The notes under the pieces are model-generated. The model was not told the origin of the DNA. It searched no databases and was given only the letters and a program-made list of their open reading frames with translations. From Struthio camelus (Eukaryota; Chordata; Aves; Struthioniformes; Struthionidae), in assembly GCF_040807025.1 (NCBI RefSeq), contig NC_090964.1, positions 7,960,214 through 8,024,213 of the forward strand: a stretch of DNA of 64,000 nt, read 5' to 3'. Positions 20,900 through 33,300 of the stretch are shown piece after piece (positions within the stretch are counted from its first letter, which is position 1; the number at the start of each line of letters is the position of its first letter). The translations under genes and the position numbers were made by a program.

Positions 20900-21483
20900 A
20901 CCTAGGAGGAGGCATCACGTGAGAGTACTGTGGAGGCTCTGTCACTGTAGTTAATGCAGCTGCTACTGTGCCTGTGAGGGATCTGGGGGAGCAGAAGGGG
21001 GGCTTTAGCTCAGCAGTTCCACAGTATGCAGAGGTGGCACCCCTGTTATACTGCAGTAGGAGACTGAGATTCCTCTGAACGTAATTAAACTAACTCTAAA
21101 GCACTCCAATCCTATGCAGGCCCTGGTAAGGCTGCAGTTGTGCCAGTCACTCCATCATGGCAGAATGGCTGAGCTGCTCAAAATGTTTGTTTTAAGTCAC
21201 GCTTACAGCCCATGGTACCTGTTCCTCTCAGGAAGCAATGGCACTATTAACCAAAATCACTAGTTTAAGTAAGCTGCATTGCTGAAGGAGATCAGCAAGT
21301 AGACTTACATAGCTGTATGCAGAGGAAAGATAGATTACAGTCTCTACTTCAAGGCAGGGAAAAGGGCCAAATTTAGGTGATTCTAGGGGGAAAGGGAGGG
21401 TTTTGGATTAAGTGGGTATTAACATCTTTAACAGTTTTTGGCTAAAGGCTTACTTTATGCACTTTTGTACAGCAATTCACATG

Positions 21484-21489
21484 AATAAA
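21484..21489 (+). terminator. PPT1: PPT1 polyadenylation signal
   Basis: AATAAA lies 585 bases after the PPT1 stop, implying a 3' UTR of about 0.6 kb. The next gene's signal on the other strand is only 240 bases further on, so the two transcripts end tail-to-tail. Confidence 0.65.
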
Positions 21490-21729
21490 AACTTTACCTC
21501 TAACCAACTAAAAAAGGGGTGAGATTTGAGAGTTACTGACAGGTTGAGTCAGTGAGGGGGGTTAAGGGAAAGTCTACACTTCCTCTTCAGTTTTGCTGCA
21601 TGGAGCAAGTACTCTTCAAAGCAATCCCAGCAGAGTTATCCAGCAAGGGCCATCTTGTCCTATCTGAGGTCCTGTACATCTCTGTGCAGACTAAACAAGA
21701 GCCATTATAATGAGCAAGTTGGCATTAAC

Positions 21730-21735
21730 TTTATT
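21730..21735 (-). terminator. CAP1: CAP1 polyadenylation signal
   Basis: TTTATT on plus reads AATAAA on minus, about 1.3 kb past the CAP1 stop codon, so the 3' UTR would run from 23051 to about 21715. It converges on PPT1. Confidence 0.65.
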
Positions 21736-22694
21736 CTATCTTCTGTATAATCTCAAGTACATAAGAAAGGTTTTTCCACAAGCCTCAGGAGAAGACAAGT
21801 ACAAGTCACAGGACAGTCTCAAAATAAAAAAATTGCATATTTTTTTGTAAGTTTTGTCCTAGAGAAAGAGAACATTGACACTTTACAGAGGAAATGCCTT
21901 TAAGATATGCTTATGCCACCCGAGGCATTGGAAACATGAAGGTCAAAGCACGTGCAGCGCCCTGTATAGGTCAGTACAGTACTGTGTCTTAGCTTCATTG
22001 CTCTACTCCAGGGCCCTGGAACAGAGACTGCAAGCCTCCCGCAAAGTAAAGAGCCAAGCAACAGGGGAAAGGGGAGATTGAGAAGTTTCACTCTATGGTG
22101 ACTGAACACCAATGAGAAAGAGTGATGAACCAACTTGTTCCAACTCAGATGTTTACTATACTGCACTATTGACCCTGGAATGAAGGAGACCCTTCCTCTG
22201 CAGAAGGGGACAGGTTGAGAAGTGTCCTGGAAGACTGAACCTGAGTTCAGCTGCTCTGAGAAGGAAGCCCTGGGGCAAAGATTCCCTTTAGAGGGTGGAG
22301 GGCTCATGGAAAGGTGCTCAGCTCAAGCTTCCAGCTGGACTGCTGGGGGAGGGTTACTGCAGTCACTCCACTGCAGTCTTCCTGTGGCACCAGTTAATAT
22401 AAAGCCTCCTGTCATGGCACAATCAGAAATACACTGAGCTAGTAGGAATGATGAACGGGAAGTCAGGGTGGAATGCTACAGCCCAAGTCCTCAGCCTTTG
22501 GTCCAACAAAACTGTTCCCATGTCCTGTAATGCCAGTGATTAATACACAGAGCTGGAATTAGCAGCTTCCAGGGCATCCTTGAGACATCTGCCATAGCAA
22601 CTGCGTACTCTGGACCCTAGACACTGTTATTTGTTGACTCAAAAAAAGGGGACAGCTTTCTTCTCTCACATGAAGAGTTTGCTTAAAGGCAATT

Positions 22695-22712
22695 AAAAAA
22701 AAAAAAAAAAAA
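22695..22712. repeat. A18 run in CAP1 3' UTR
   Basis: A homopolymer of 18 A on plus (poly-U in the CAP1 message), followed by CA/CCA-rich simple sequence; a short CCA trinucleotide run lies at about 22869-22886. Confidence 0.8.
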
Positions 22713-23051
22713 CACACCACCACCCAAACAACACTCTGAAAGCCAACTGCCAATACTGGCTGTGAAGTTCACTCAAAATCTGACATGATCAATTGGTGCA
22801 GTTAGATTGGACAAGGGGAGGGAAAAAAAAAAAAACCTTCCTGCTAATAGACGTGGACAATAACTGACCCACCACCACCACCACCAAATCCCAGCCAGAG
22901 GTATTTCAGTGATGGCAGGTAGCTGTGTCTCTCAGGTAGAAGAGAAGCAGTTTGAGAGCAGAAAGGTACAGGAAATCTAAGAGAATCATCTGAAAGCAGA
23001 TTTGTCCCACAGCAGGGCCAGGGGAAGGCATGAGCCTTGGAGCTTTTCTGC

Positions 23052-26000
23052 TTAGCCAGCGATTTCTGTCACAGTGGTAACCAACTTCTGACCGTTCCAC
23101 ACTGTCTTGAACTGTTCTGGGACAGGGCATTCAGTCTGGAGAGTAAAAATAGAAATCTGTCATCAAAAATCTGTGTATGACTGAGACAAGCAAGTATTCC
23201 CACTCCTTTAGGCACTTTTTCTTCTTTTAAAAAAAAAAAAAATGTGCTGTGTCCCCAGTCTAGAATCATCACTGCAGACCTCATTGTAACTATGATACTC
23301 CCAGCTGGGCTCAAAATATGCCCTGCCATAACCTTTTCTCAAGGGCTCGTCTTTATAGCCAGCTCCTCAGTCAGCAGCAGGATTCCCCTTCAGAAAGGGA
23401 AGGCAGTGGAGGGGGAAGACCGATTTTTTTTTCTTGACCCTAAAGTTGGATTTTTCCCCAAGATCTCCTTGTGAAAACAAATGCCATCCCATTGCCTAAC
23501 ACTTCTCAAACATCAAGATCAAATAGCAGACCCAGAAGGATCCTTCCTTATTTATATACATCCTTTCCCCTCCAAGACATACTGGAAGAGATATCACTTG
23601 GACTGAAATGCTGTGTAGTACTACAAATTCCTGCCTCTCAAGGAATCCTGTCCTGCTTTACTCCACCTCTGGCAGACCTCCACACTGATTTGAAAACCAA
23701 CACTTACAAAGTCACCGCCCTCCGTGGGAATAAGGACGTTCATCTCTGATGACTTGGCACTGACGATTTCGCAGTCTAGGGAGTTCTTGCTCAGATAAAC
23801 ATGGCAGCCATCTGTCTTGTTGATGGAAATCGTTGGCACTTTACCCATTACCTAGCAGATTGGTCAAAGTAGCAGTTACAAGAGCATCCTCTTGAATTGG
23901 GCAACCGCAACATTTGTCTTTTGCAGTTGCCCTCAAGGCAAGAGGTTTGTTTGGCTTTAAACCCCTCTTCCCACCCCGACACACTGAACTCATACTCCCA
24001 CCTTTGACAAAAATCCAGGGTTATTTCTTGTTTTGGTCTCTTCAGAACAAAACTAAAGTGAAAACCAGGCAAGTCACCCATCACGTATCAGGTACCAACG
24101 CTGGAATCAGAGTAAGATTCTGCTGCTGGCCTCTTACTTGAGCAGTCAGATCCACTGCCCACCTCGCAGACTGATCTTTTATCTAGATCCCTGAAGCAGC
24201 TCAGCAAGACAAATTTCAAGCCTTTAAGGGCTAGGCTGGTGAGGCTGAAGAGCCTTAGGTCAGAAGAGGTTTCATGACCTTTCTCCACAGATGGACATTC
24301 CCATTCTTGAATGCAACTGAAAGCAGGCGCTACAGATGTCCCATTGTATAGTGCAGTGTTCACACCCCAGGCAGCCAGCAAGCTGCAGACGCTCACCTGA
24401 ACTTTAATGTCCCTGCTGTTTATGATCTCCACGATGCCCACCACATCATCAAACACCAGACCTAGCTTCTTACAGTTATCTGCAAGGAGAAGATAGAGTA
24501 GCTCACGAAAAGGTTTTGCAGATTCAGCCTTCTGCACGCAGATCAGCATGCAGAAGCATTTTGAGGGTTGCTCCACTTACCGATGGTGATAGAGTTGATC
24601 TTGCCTTTGACTTGGAGTGTACTATTTGTGCACTTGAAAACATATGCTACTTGCTTCAACTCTGTGTCGCTGATCACCAGGTTAGTGGCATTCTCCTGGT
24701 TTTCCTGAAAAGGCCAGGAAAGTGCACTTTATTCTTGGAGGAGAGACCAATTAATCTATGAACAGTTGGACAGCAGACCCCCTTTAAAAGTAAACTGCAC
24801 ATTCCTTCCGGCTGATGCCTTTTACAACAAAGGTGTTTAGGGGACCTTCTTCCTTCCCTGCTGTAAGGTTCCCATCCCTCCCACACGCTCATGCTGACGT
24901 CAGGCACTCACCACTCTCCACTTTTTGCCCTCTAATTCTAGCAATGGAGGTTCCTTTGGAGAGGTTTTTGTGGAGGGATTACCGCTACATGCTGGTTTGG
25001 GAGCAGTGAAAGGTTTGGGTCCGCTTCGTACAGGACCCCCTTGGTTCTTCAGTGCTGGATTCTTGTGGGTCTTCATGTCATCTGAAACATGTCTCAGGCC
25101 TGCAAAAGAAACCAAACCTGAGCTCCAGCCCTCCTCATAATGCAGTTTCACAGACACCAGACATCAGTGATTACAGTGATCAGCATGCTAATGTTTTTCA
25201 GAATACAAATCAGCTCTTGAGGCTGGCCCTAACTGGAACCCAAGCATGAGTGACAGCTATTGAAAGAGGGAGCCAGAAACACTTCAATATTAATGAAAAC
25301 AAGATGTGCTGTAGAACCAGAAGGTCCCAGCTGTTCCACTCTGCAGTTGGAAAAAGTCTTGAGCTAAGCACCTCACCTTTGCTTCACATCCTTCCTGATG
25401 TGCTAACCAGGTGGCACACAAAAAGGGCAAGTTTTGTTCAGACATGAATACATGAAAAATTGCACCTTCTATACTTGAGATGTGCATGCAACTGAAGAGC
25501 TCCCTCTCTCCTCATCCCAGCTATACACTAATCTCTTGCTACACCTGACAGATGAGGCTGAGAATGGTAAGTCAGATGTGCTCCCTTTGTCCTTGTGAAT
25601 TGTCTCAGGACTGCTTGTGGCTCCTAGCCTCATACTCAGAGCAGATGATCTTTTGTTGTTGCCAGCGTACGTTCTACACGGGTGTATTCATGGATGGCAA
25701 CAAGTGAGGAATCAAAAAAGCCAGTCTTTCAGGATTCACAGCACAACAGTACTCGCGCGCACATCCTCGCTCACGGCAGCCCACCCTCTGCTAGCTACTT
25801 CCACCTACTGGAGGTGATGTCTTCTCCCCGATTGATCTGGGCGAACAGCGCTGAGCGAGAGGCAGAGGTGTCTGTGCTGGCGCTCGCGGGGGCAGGAGCA
25901 GGTGGGGGAGGAGGGCCCGGTGGGGGAGGCGCAGCCCCACCTGGGGGCGCACACAGCACATTAGCCCCTTCTGTTGCTACTGGACCCTGTAAAAGGCCAG

Positions 26001-29000
26001 CAAGAGGAAAGGTGATTGCACAAGCTCCACATCTGCTGCAACAGTCACGCAACACTCATTTTCCAAGAGGCTCCTGCAGACGTAGCCAACACTTACTGTT
26101 TTGCTCCAAGTCAGCCCTGTGGTGTGATACTCTTTGATATAGGCCTGCAGCTCTGTCCAGATACTCAGATAAGCTTTCACCCAGTCCACTTGCTTTTTAT
26201 CTCTGAGGATACAAAGAGACCACGAGGAGCGAAAAGGCACATTTACCATCAAAACCTATGGACTATGAACAGATCCTTCTGTCTTTCCACCTCTCAGCCT
26301 GCAGGCAAGGCTCAGCTGGACAAGCACAGCAGTCTCACATCTCCAGCACTAAGTTCCGACTTCAATAATCATCTTATACCTGCAGGTGGAAGGCCACAGG
26401 CCTGCTCCATACCCCAGGTTAATTGAGGGGTCTGGTAATTTTAACGACCCATTCCTGAGATGCATCTTGCTGCCTTGGGAAGCAGTTCAGACCATCACCA
26501 GGTGATGCCAAGACAGGAAAAGCCATGCATTTGCTACCAGAGATTCAAGCTGCGATATGAATACAAGCAATCTTAGCCATAAGAATCAGGAAAAAAACAG
26601 CTAAGCAAGGCTTTATAAACATACCCAACCTTTAAAAAGAAGAACAAAGCTAAGATCAAGGCAGCTGTGGTTACAGATTGGAGTAGGCTCTGCACACCCC
26701 GTTAGCTGGGTTCAATTATATCTTTAAGAGAGAAGGTGAACTTACACATCCTTGTACTCCTTAAGGATCCGGTTGGTATAAAACATGGCAGCATCAGTCA
26801 TTTCCTTCACATAAGGGCCAGGCTTTGGAGCCTAAAGAAGAAAGAACACGTTGGCACAGAGCAGCTGAGGCACCAGAGAGCCAGGCTTTTCCTGCCGGCC
26901 CAAGGAAACCACTTTCCAGTGCAGTTCTTACCATGGCCACCCAGCCCAGGGCTGGGATGCTCTCACTGACAGCTGATAAGTGATTGAACAGTTTGCTACC
27001 ACGGTTCTTCTCCCTGAAGTTTTGCACCACCTGGATTTGCTCTGAAATTGGTTTCAGAAGTGTTGACAGCTTACTCTGCAAGACAATAAAGGCAGTAACA
27101 ATTAAGAGCGTTAGCACTGCGCTCTAGAACAGCAGCACGTCTTCATGGGCGGTTTTGCCTGAAATGATGGTCGTTCTGAGAAAGATTCCAACTGGCACAA
27201 GTTCCTGTACAGCTCCCATCTAGACATGACCCCCTGCACAAGTCAAGGTCAGTCCCACAGTCCAGCTTCTCTAGGGCTGAAGTAATAGTCCAGCCGGATC
27301 GGTACCGTGGGAATATGCCAAGAACTGTGACTCATGTACAATCCAAGAGACACTGACAAAGCTTGTTAGTAATGAGGCTAGAAATAGCATTTGCCTCTCC
27401 TGGATCCTTTAGTTCTAAGGCAGTTTTTCAAAATTTTCCTCTCCTTTGTAAATGCTCACAGAAAGGAAGTGCTATGTGGGATTTTGCAGCTTGGGATCTA
27501 CAGCTGGCATCATAATCTGAGTCCCAGCAAGTTCTCAACTCACCCCATCAAAACAGAGATGATGTCTGGACTTCAGGATTCAAATTACTCCTCAAATCAG
27601 TCCAAGCTTTTAATTTTTGGATGACAAAAAAAGATTGTCCTGGGTGTTGTCTACTTGGAAACCTGAATGCAAGTGCTTAGAAGTCTTCTGAGGTCAGAGC
27701 AGCCCATTACAAATTTCAAGAGATGCTTCTTGGGCCACTTTCCTTTCCTTTCAGATCAGAAAGTCCCTCTCCTGGTGATGGCAGGAATGAGGGATAAAGT
27801 TAGGTTTTAAAAACCAAGCTTTGCTTATCTTGATTTTTTTCTTTTGCTGTCTCCTCCTCCACTTAGATGAAAACATTGAGAGCTAGAATGACCGTCCAGG
27901 CTACACTTTGAGAAGCTCCATCCTAACGTGGGAAATCCCCACCCAACCCCTCAACAAACATAAGCAGTGAGAGTTCACGCATTCAGCATTTTAACCTGGC
28001 TACTTCAGAACTGACTAGACTCTTGCTGGACAGCCTGCACAAAGACCTATACTGGATTAAGGTTGTTGTCTGTTCATAATCCTTTATTTAAATAATGTCA
28101 GTGGAATTTATAAGCAGATTCTCAGGCTGAAGGCTATGCAGAGCAGCATCCTAGCAAGCCTGGTTAAAGATAAACAGTCTTCCAGTGCCTAGTTTGGGGA
28201 AAAAGACACAGACATATTTTACAGTGAAAAGCAAAGTAGCGCAGAAATCCAGCTACCACAGCGTAACAGTAGAAGCCACAACTGAGTCAGAGAATAACTA
28301 CAAAAAAAAAGGGTGGGATCCTGTTGCTCAGGCAAATCACTTCTCAGCAGGGAAATGCCAATGCACTTGGGATCAGATTCTCAGTCACTCGCATCCTGCT
28401 GAGAAGTGGCAGGCTAAGAAAAAGTGTTAAATTACTCACTAAGGACAAATCAATCCTAAAAGCCTAGCTATTATTCGGACACCATTCAGGGGAGACAAAT
28501 GTCTACTCTATTGCAGAAGGAATCTGTTTAATGCTTGAAGATGTATTAGCATCACGTAATGAAAAGCACACTCTACAGAGATCACATTGTGGCTCCTGTC
28601 TCAGACAGGTTCTTGTCTGTGGCTTGCATCTTGGGGAACAGTGATTGTGCAGCATTGGTGCCAGGTGAAACTTGAGATACAAACTGTGAGATGATATGCA
28701 CAAGCTGCTTTCACAGTTACAGAAAACGTGCTGCTCCAATTACTGGAAAATGCTGGTTCTGCAGCTCTAAGCATCAACTTCTGGAATTCTGCATAGGAGT
28801 TGGATGAGCACCCAGCACAGGCCACACTTTCAGCAAGTGCGGGTCTCCAGGCCTAGTCTGGTTCCTCCTTTGAAGCAACTATAATGGCCCAGATTCCCCT
28901 ACATTTGCAGTTATCCCCCGCTCTGAAATAAGAGCATACATTGTTTCCAGTGAGTGATTTTCCAGGCTTACCTCTGTCGGCTGCTGATGTTGAGATGCTA

Positions 29001-30346
29001 TCACCAAAAGAGACCGCTCGCTCATCAAGCCTGCGTGAACCATCTCAGCCTGAGCATAAAGAGAAACGTGAGAGATCTTCCCTTGCTTCATCACAGGTAC
29101 CCAGTGCAATTACGCTAATGGAGTCATTTAAGCTCCCACTGCCCCCAGTTCCTAGTCTGTAAGAAAGCAGTTACACTGATCTGAAACGCTGGGAAATGTA
29201 CCATTATATATTAGCTACCTAGCTGTCCAAAGGGCTGCTATAATTAACTCCACACAAAGAGAACATGCTGCTAGTCTAGGCAACATCATCCTTCTGACTT
29301 GCTTATGGTTGTGAAGGCGGGCAAGCCGACATGTGTAATCAGTTTCTCCTTCTGATAGCTGTGCATATTCTTGGAGACAGCTATCCTCAGGGAAAACCAA
29401 CAAGAACTTAACAGCTCTGTGATTGGATAGTTTACATGTCTCCTAAAGGCATGCGCCAAAGTCTGTAAAGAGAGCTAGGCGCCTAACTGCTTCAAAGGGG
29501 CTAGACGCATAGCATATGTACGTGGCAATCTACTAGAGGTAATCTGGGCATCTGCATCTGTCTTGAATGCCAAGGGATTATTAACATCCTAGAAAAAAGT
29601 GCTAAAGGACTACAAACACTGACAGCACACTTGGCCTTTAAATCTCCTGAAGGATAAGCAGTATCTATTTAGAGCAGAGGGAGAAGAAAGTGAATCCTTA
29701 CATGCTTCTGCACATCCCCACCAACTTCTTTGCTGATCTTGATGTATTCAGCTACAGGGCCAGCTAGAAGAGCATCGAAAGCCTGCACATACTGCGCCAC
29801 TCCTGCAGAGAAGGAATCACAGCATGGGTATTGCTGCCGGTGGGATCCTAAGCTGGAAGCACTCAGGCACACTGTGCTCCTGGGCTACACCGCCCACCCA
29901 CTTCTCATTGAACTGTCTCCCACGGTCACATCAATGGAACGCACAAGGCTCGTCCTGAAGCACACAGCTAAACGCAGACAAGGGAAGTGCTGCAGCCACA
30001 GGAAGTTCCTTTCTTAGCAGGATGGTAACCACAGGCCTCCTTGCATTTGCGCAGTATCTGCTGTGCAACTCATTTCCCCGCTGCATACAGCCAGTTCACA
30101 TAACAGCTCTTTGCACGTACTGCATGAGCACCGGCTGCTCTGCAACAGGTACTGCTGTTGTCTGACATCGCAATACTGCCCGGCTGACGCTTCGGCCCAG
30201 GGACTGCTGTGGGTGACCCTGCTGGTGAGGGGAGTTGCAGCTGGGGCCTTACCTTTGGAAGTATCATCTCCACACATGCCAGGTCCTTGGCACACCACCT
30301 CCAGGCGCTCCACAGCCTTCTCCAACCGTTCAACCAGTCTTTCCAT
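23052..30346 (-). CDS. CAP1: Adenylyl cyclase-associated protein 1
   Basis: Twelve coding exons in transcript order: 30253..30346, 29702..29802, 28972..29049, 26932..27075, 26746..26831, 26097..26202, 25809..25986, 24912..25099, 24581..24704, 24397..24479, 23708..23851, 23052..23135. They give 1410 bases, 469 residues (human CAP1 475). Domains: N-terminal coiled oligomerisation segment about 1-30, helical folded domain about 35-200 ([31 protein letters not shown]), proline-rich stretch about 218-232, WH2-like segment [16 protein letters not shown], and the beta-helical CARP domain from about 310 to the end ([21 protein letters not shown]; final VTTVTEIAG). CAP1 works with cofilin in actin filament disassembly and recharges actin monomers with ATP. 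The N-terminus starts MERLVERLE, three residues shorter than human MADM. The first two codons in that frame are GTG GTA, so the ATG at 30346 (G at -3, G at +4) is the start. It matches CAP1 better than CAP2 by eye and by neighbourhood. Confidence 0.97.
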
Positions 30347-33300
30347 ATCTACCACTGTTCACAACCTGCACAGACGGACTACTATTATTCGCATCCTCTG
30401 ACAGTATGAAAACCATATGCCAAATATTCAAGAGGGCTTATCAGCTGTCTGGTACAAGCTCTGCCAGTTCCAGGAGAAGCATTTCTGCCTAGGTCTGCAC
30501 CCCAATGATGGATGACAGGGTAGCCTCACATTAGCAGAGGCGTTCTGATTATGCAGTAGCCATGCACACGGCCACTTTCTAGGGCCACAGTCAATCCATA
30601 ATGGCCATATAGTTTCTACGCTGCTGTAGGTACTTATTAGGATATTAACACAGTTCGTCTTCTAACCTTATATTGACACCACTCAATAAAGCAAAAGCCT
30701 GCAGAGAATCTTACTGCAGTTAATTACTGGCCAAAGTCCCAAATACGACCATATAGCAAGTCAAACAAAACTGCTTCACTAGAAGGATTTCACCGCGCTT
30801 CATGTTAGAACTGGTGGTTTTGATTCTTCAAATACATCCACAGGCAACTCTTGGGAGTCTTGAATTCCACCTAGAGACATCACCACAGTCCAGAGCATCT
30901 TTGTGCAAACTGAGCCACTCAGGCACATGCCAAGACAGGCAGCTGTGCAAACTAAGAATGCATAGCTGCTTCTGCAACAATATGCCCCTGTTCGTACGCT
31001 CCTCCTACAGGCTTTCATATGTAGACTGCAGAACCTACTCTGCAAGCAAGTATTGCACGGGAAAGCGATTTAGGCACATAAGTCATTTTAAGCTTCTCAT
31101 CTGGAAAAGTTAAATGTAATATAAACTTTCCGTTAATTTCTGCTTTGCAGAGACTCAGCACTAAGGAGCAAGACAAGTCACCCCCTAAGCACACTAATGC
31201 ACAGGGAATGTAGGGAGGGAGCAGCAATCCACCAATTGCATTTTTATCTTATCGCCAGTCGTTGAAACATTTTACAACATGAATCACGATTATGGCCTGA
31301 ACTGAGCTTCCCTCTTATTGCAAGAGCCTGCAAAAGCTCAAAACCTTGCCTGAAGGAGAATGTTCTTCCCAGCACATTCCCTGGCATACCCAAAAGGGTT
31401 TATCCAGCTGCGAACACGAACCAAGACTAGATCTCCCCTCAGAAACGAAACTCTGAATTCTAACGGCTGTTCTGCTTTTGCTCGCAAGCCTTCTCAGCCC
31501 TGCTCTAAAGTCCACATTTTCGCCTGACTTCCAGAAGACGTGGGGCAGATCCAGCATTAGTCATGAGCAGCACTGATGTCACAAGACAAACAAGGTCATT
31601 TTCCACTCCTCTCTCTCCTGTTTGCATCAGGAGAAGCAATGCTGTGGTGCAAGGGGGGAAGGCCCCCCCAAAAGGAAGAGAGCAGTTTCCTCCTCTGTGC
31701 AACAGCAAACCAGAGGAGATATTTTGCACAGAACTGGACAGCAGTTACTGGATGGATTCCAGATGCAAAAAGTTTAGAGAGGCTGAAACTTGTGGGCGGT
31801 CACATATATAATCAACAGTAATGAATACCTCTTTTTTTGTTCTGCATAATGTAGAAACCCTGACCACAGGATCCAAGTGCTCTGCTTCAGCTGAAGACGA
31901 CGTATCCAGAATGGGGCTCACGTCTACAAGTAGGCGTGCAGCCAAGAGCAAGGCTCTGCCTCCCCCGCTCCCAGCACGCTAAAGGAACGCTTTTTTTAGA
32001 GAGCCACCTGCTAAGGATGCTTCCCTGTTCTTTGAGAGTGCAGCAAGCTGCAGGCACAGGGGTTCAGTGCAGGGGTTTCAGAAAGGACACCAGCTTTACT
32101 GAGCACTGGGCGGACAAAGCTGCTATTCTGCACCACTGATCCCCACCACATTCCATATGAGACTCTAATCTGATCAGCCCCATTACCGAGTCTCAAACTG
32201 CACTGCAAATCAGGATTACAAACCAGAAAGTCCAGATGGAAAGTAGCTTCCTACCCTGAGGAATAAAACATGCTGTTGTGGGCCTGTACTGTGAGGAACA
32301 TATAGCATTAGTCCTAGATACGCTGTTGGGATTAACGTCCTTTAAAAAGAAACTGCTCCTTGAAATTCATTCTCCTTGCCGCTTGACAGATCTTTCTGGG
32401 GCCCTCAGTGAGTTTTCTTTTGGAAATCTAGTACTGTCTGACAGACGGTGAAATCATTTTAATTTGTTTGATGGACAGCGTAAGGACAACTTTCAAGAAA
32501 AATAATTTGGTAAAGTGAAATCAGAATTAAGTACAGACAACGCAATGTCCTACAGCAGGCAGCTATACCGCAGTCACTCCTCACTACATCTATCCTGGCT
32601 CACCCTTACTATGCTCTCTGGTCATAGATGCAGCTCTTTCTACTATCCACAAACCCAGTCTGCGTGAAATATAAATATTTAGTTTTACAGGCAAGAATCT
32701 ACCCAGCATCAACAGCAAGAGCCTGCAATCCAGAAAGCCTGACATATACTTTGCGGGGGGGGGGGGGGGGGCGGGAAACGCACAACACCCACACACAAGA
32801 CACCTGCTTGGGCTATATCTAAATAGCGTTTTGTCTGTTGAACACTTAGAATGTAAACTTTGTCAGTAACTGCACTTCAGGGATCTTAGTATCTTAGTAA
32901 AGTATATATAGCAAGATCTTATTTGCCTTCTTTAAACAGGAAAAGGAGACATATAGGTCATTTAAGGGTCATTTTTGTCCAGTGCATTGTTTTGTACTCA
33001 GGATAAACGGAGAAAGGTTTTCAAGTTATGTCATGCAGCAGGGGTTAGAGTTCTCCAGATGACAGAACTGGAGTTTAGATGAAGCTCTCCCTTTTGGGAC
33101 TGTAATGCAGGATTTAAATCTAGGTCTTCTTTAAATTCAATTGAACTTTGATTACCAACGGAGCAGAAGTTATGAACTTGCAGCAAAACATTTGTGCGTT
33201 TCACTCTAGGTAAGCAAGTCTATTCATTTTCATAGCACATTCGGTTAATCTATTAACTAACCTTTATTTCTGTCAAGCCTTGGGAACATGGCTTTCAACA

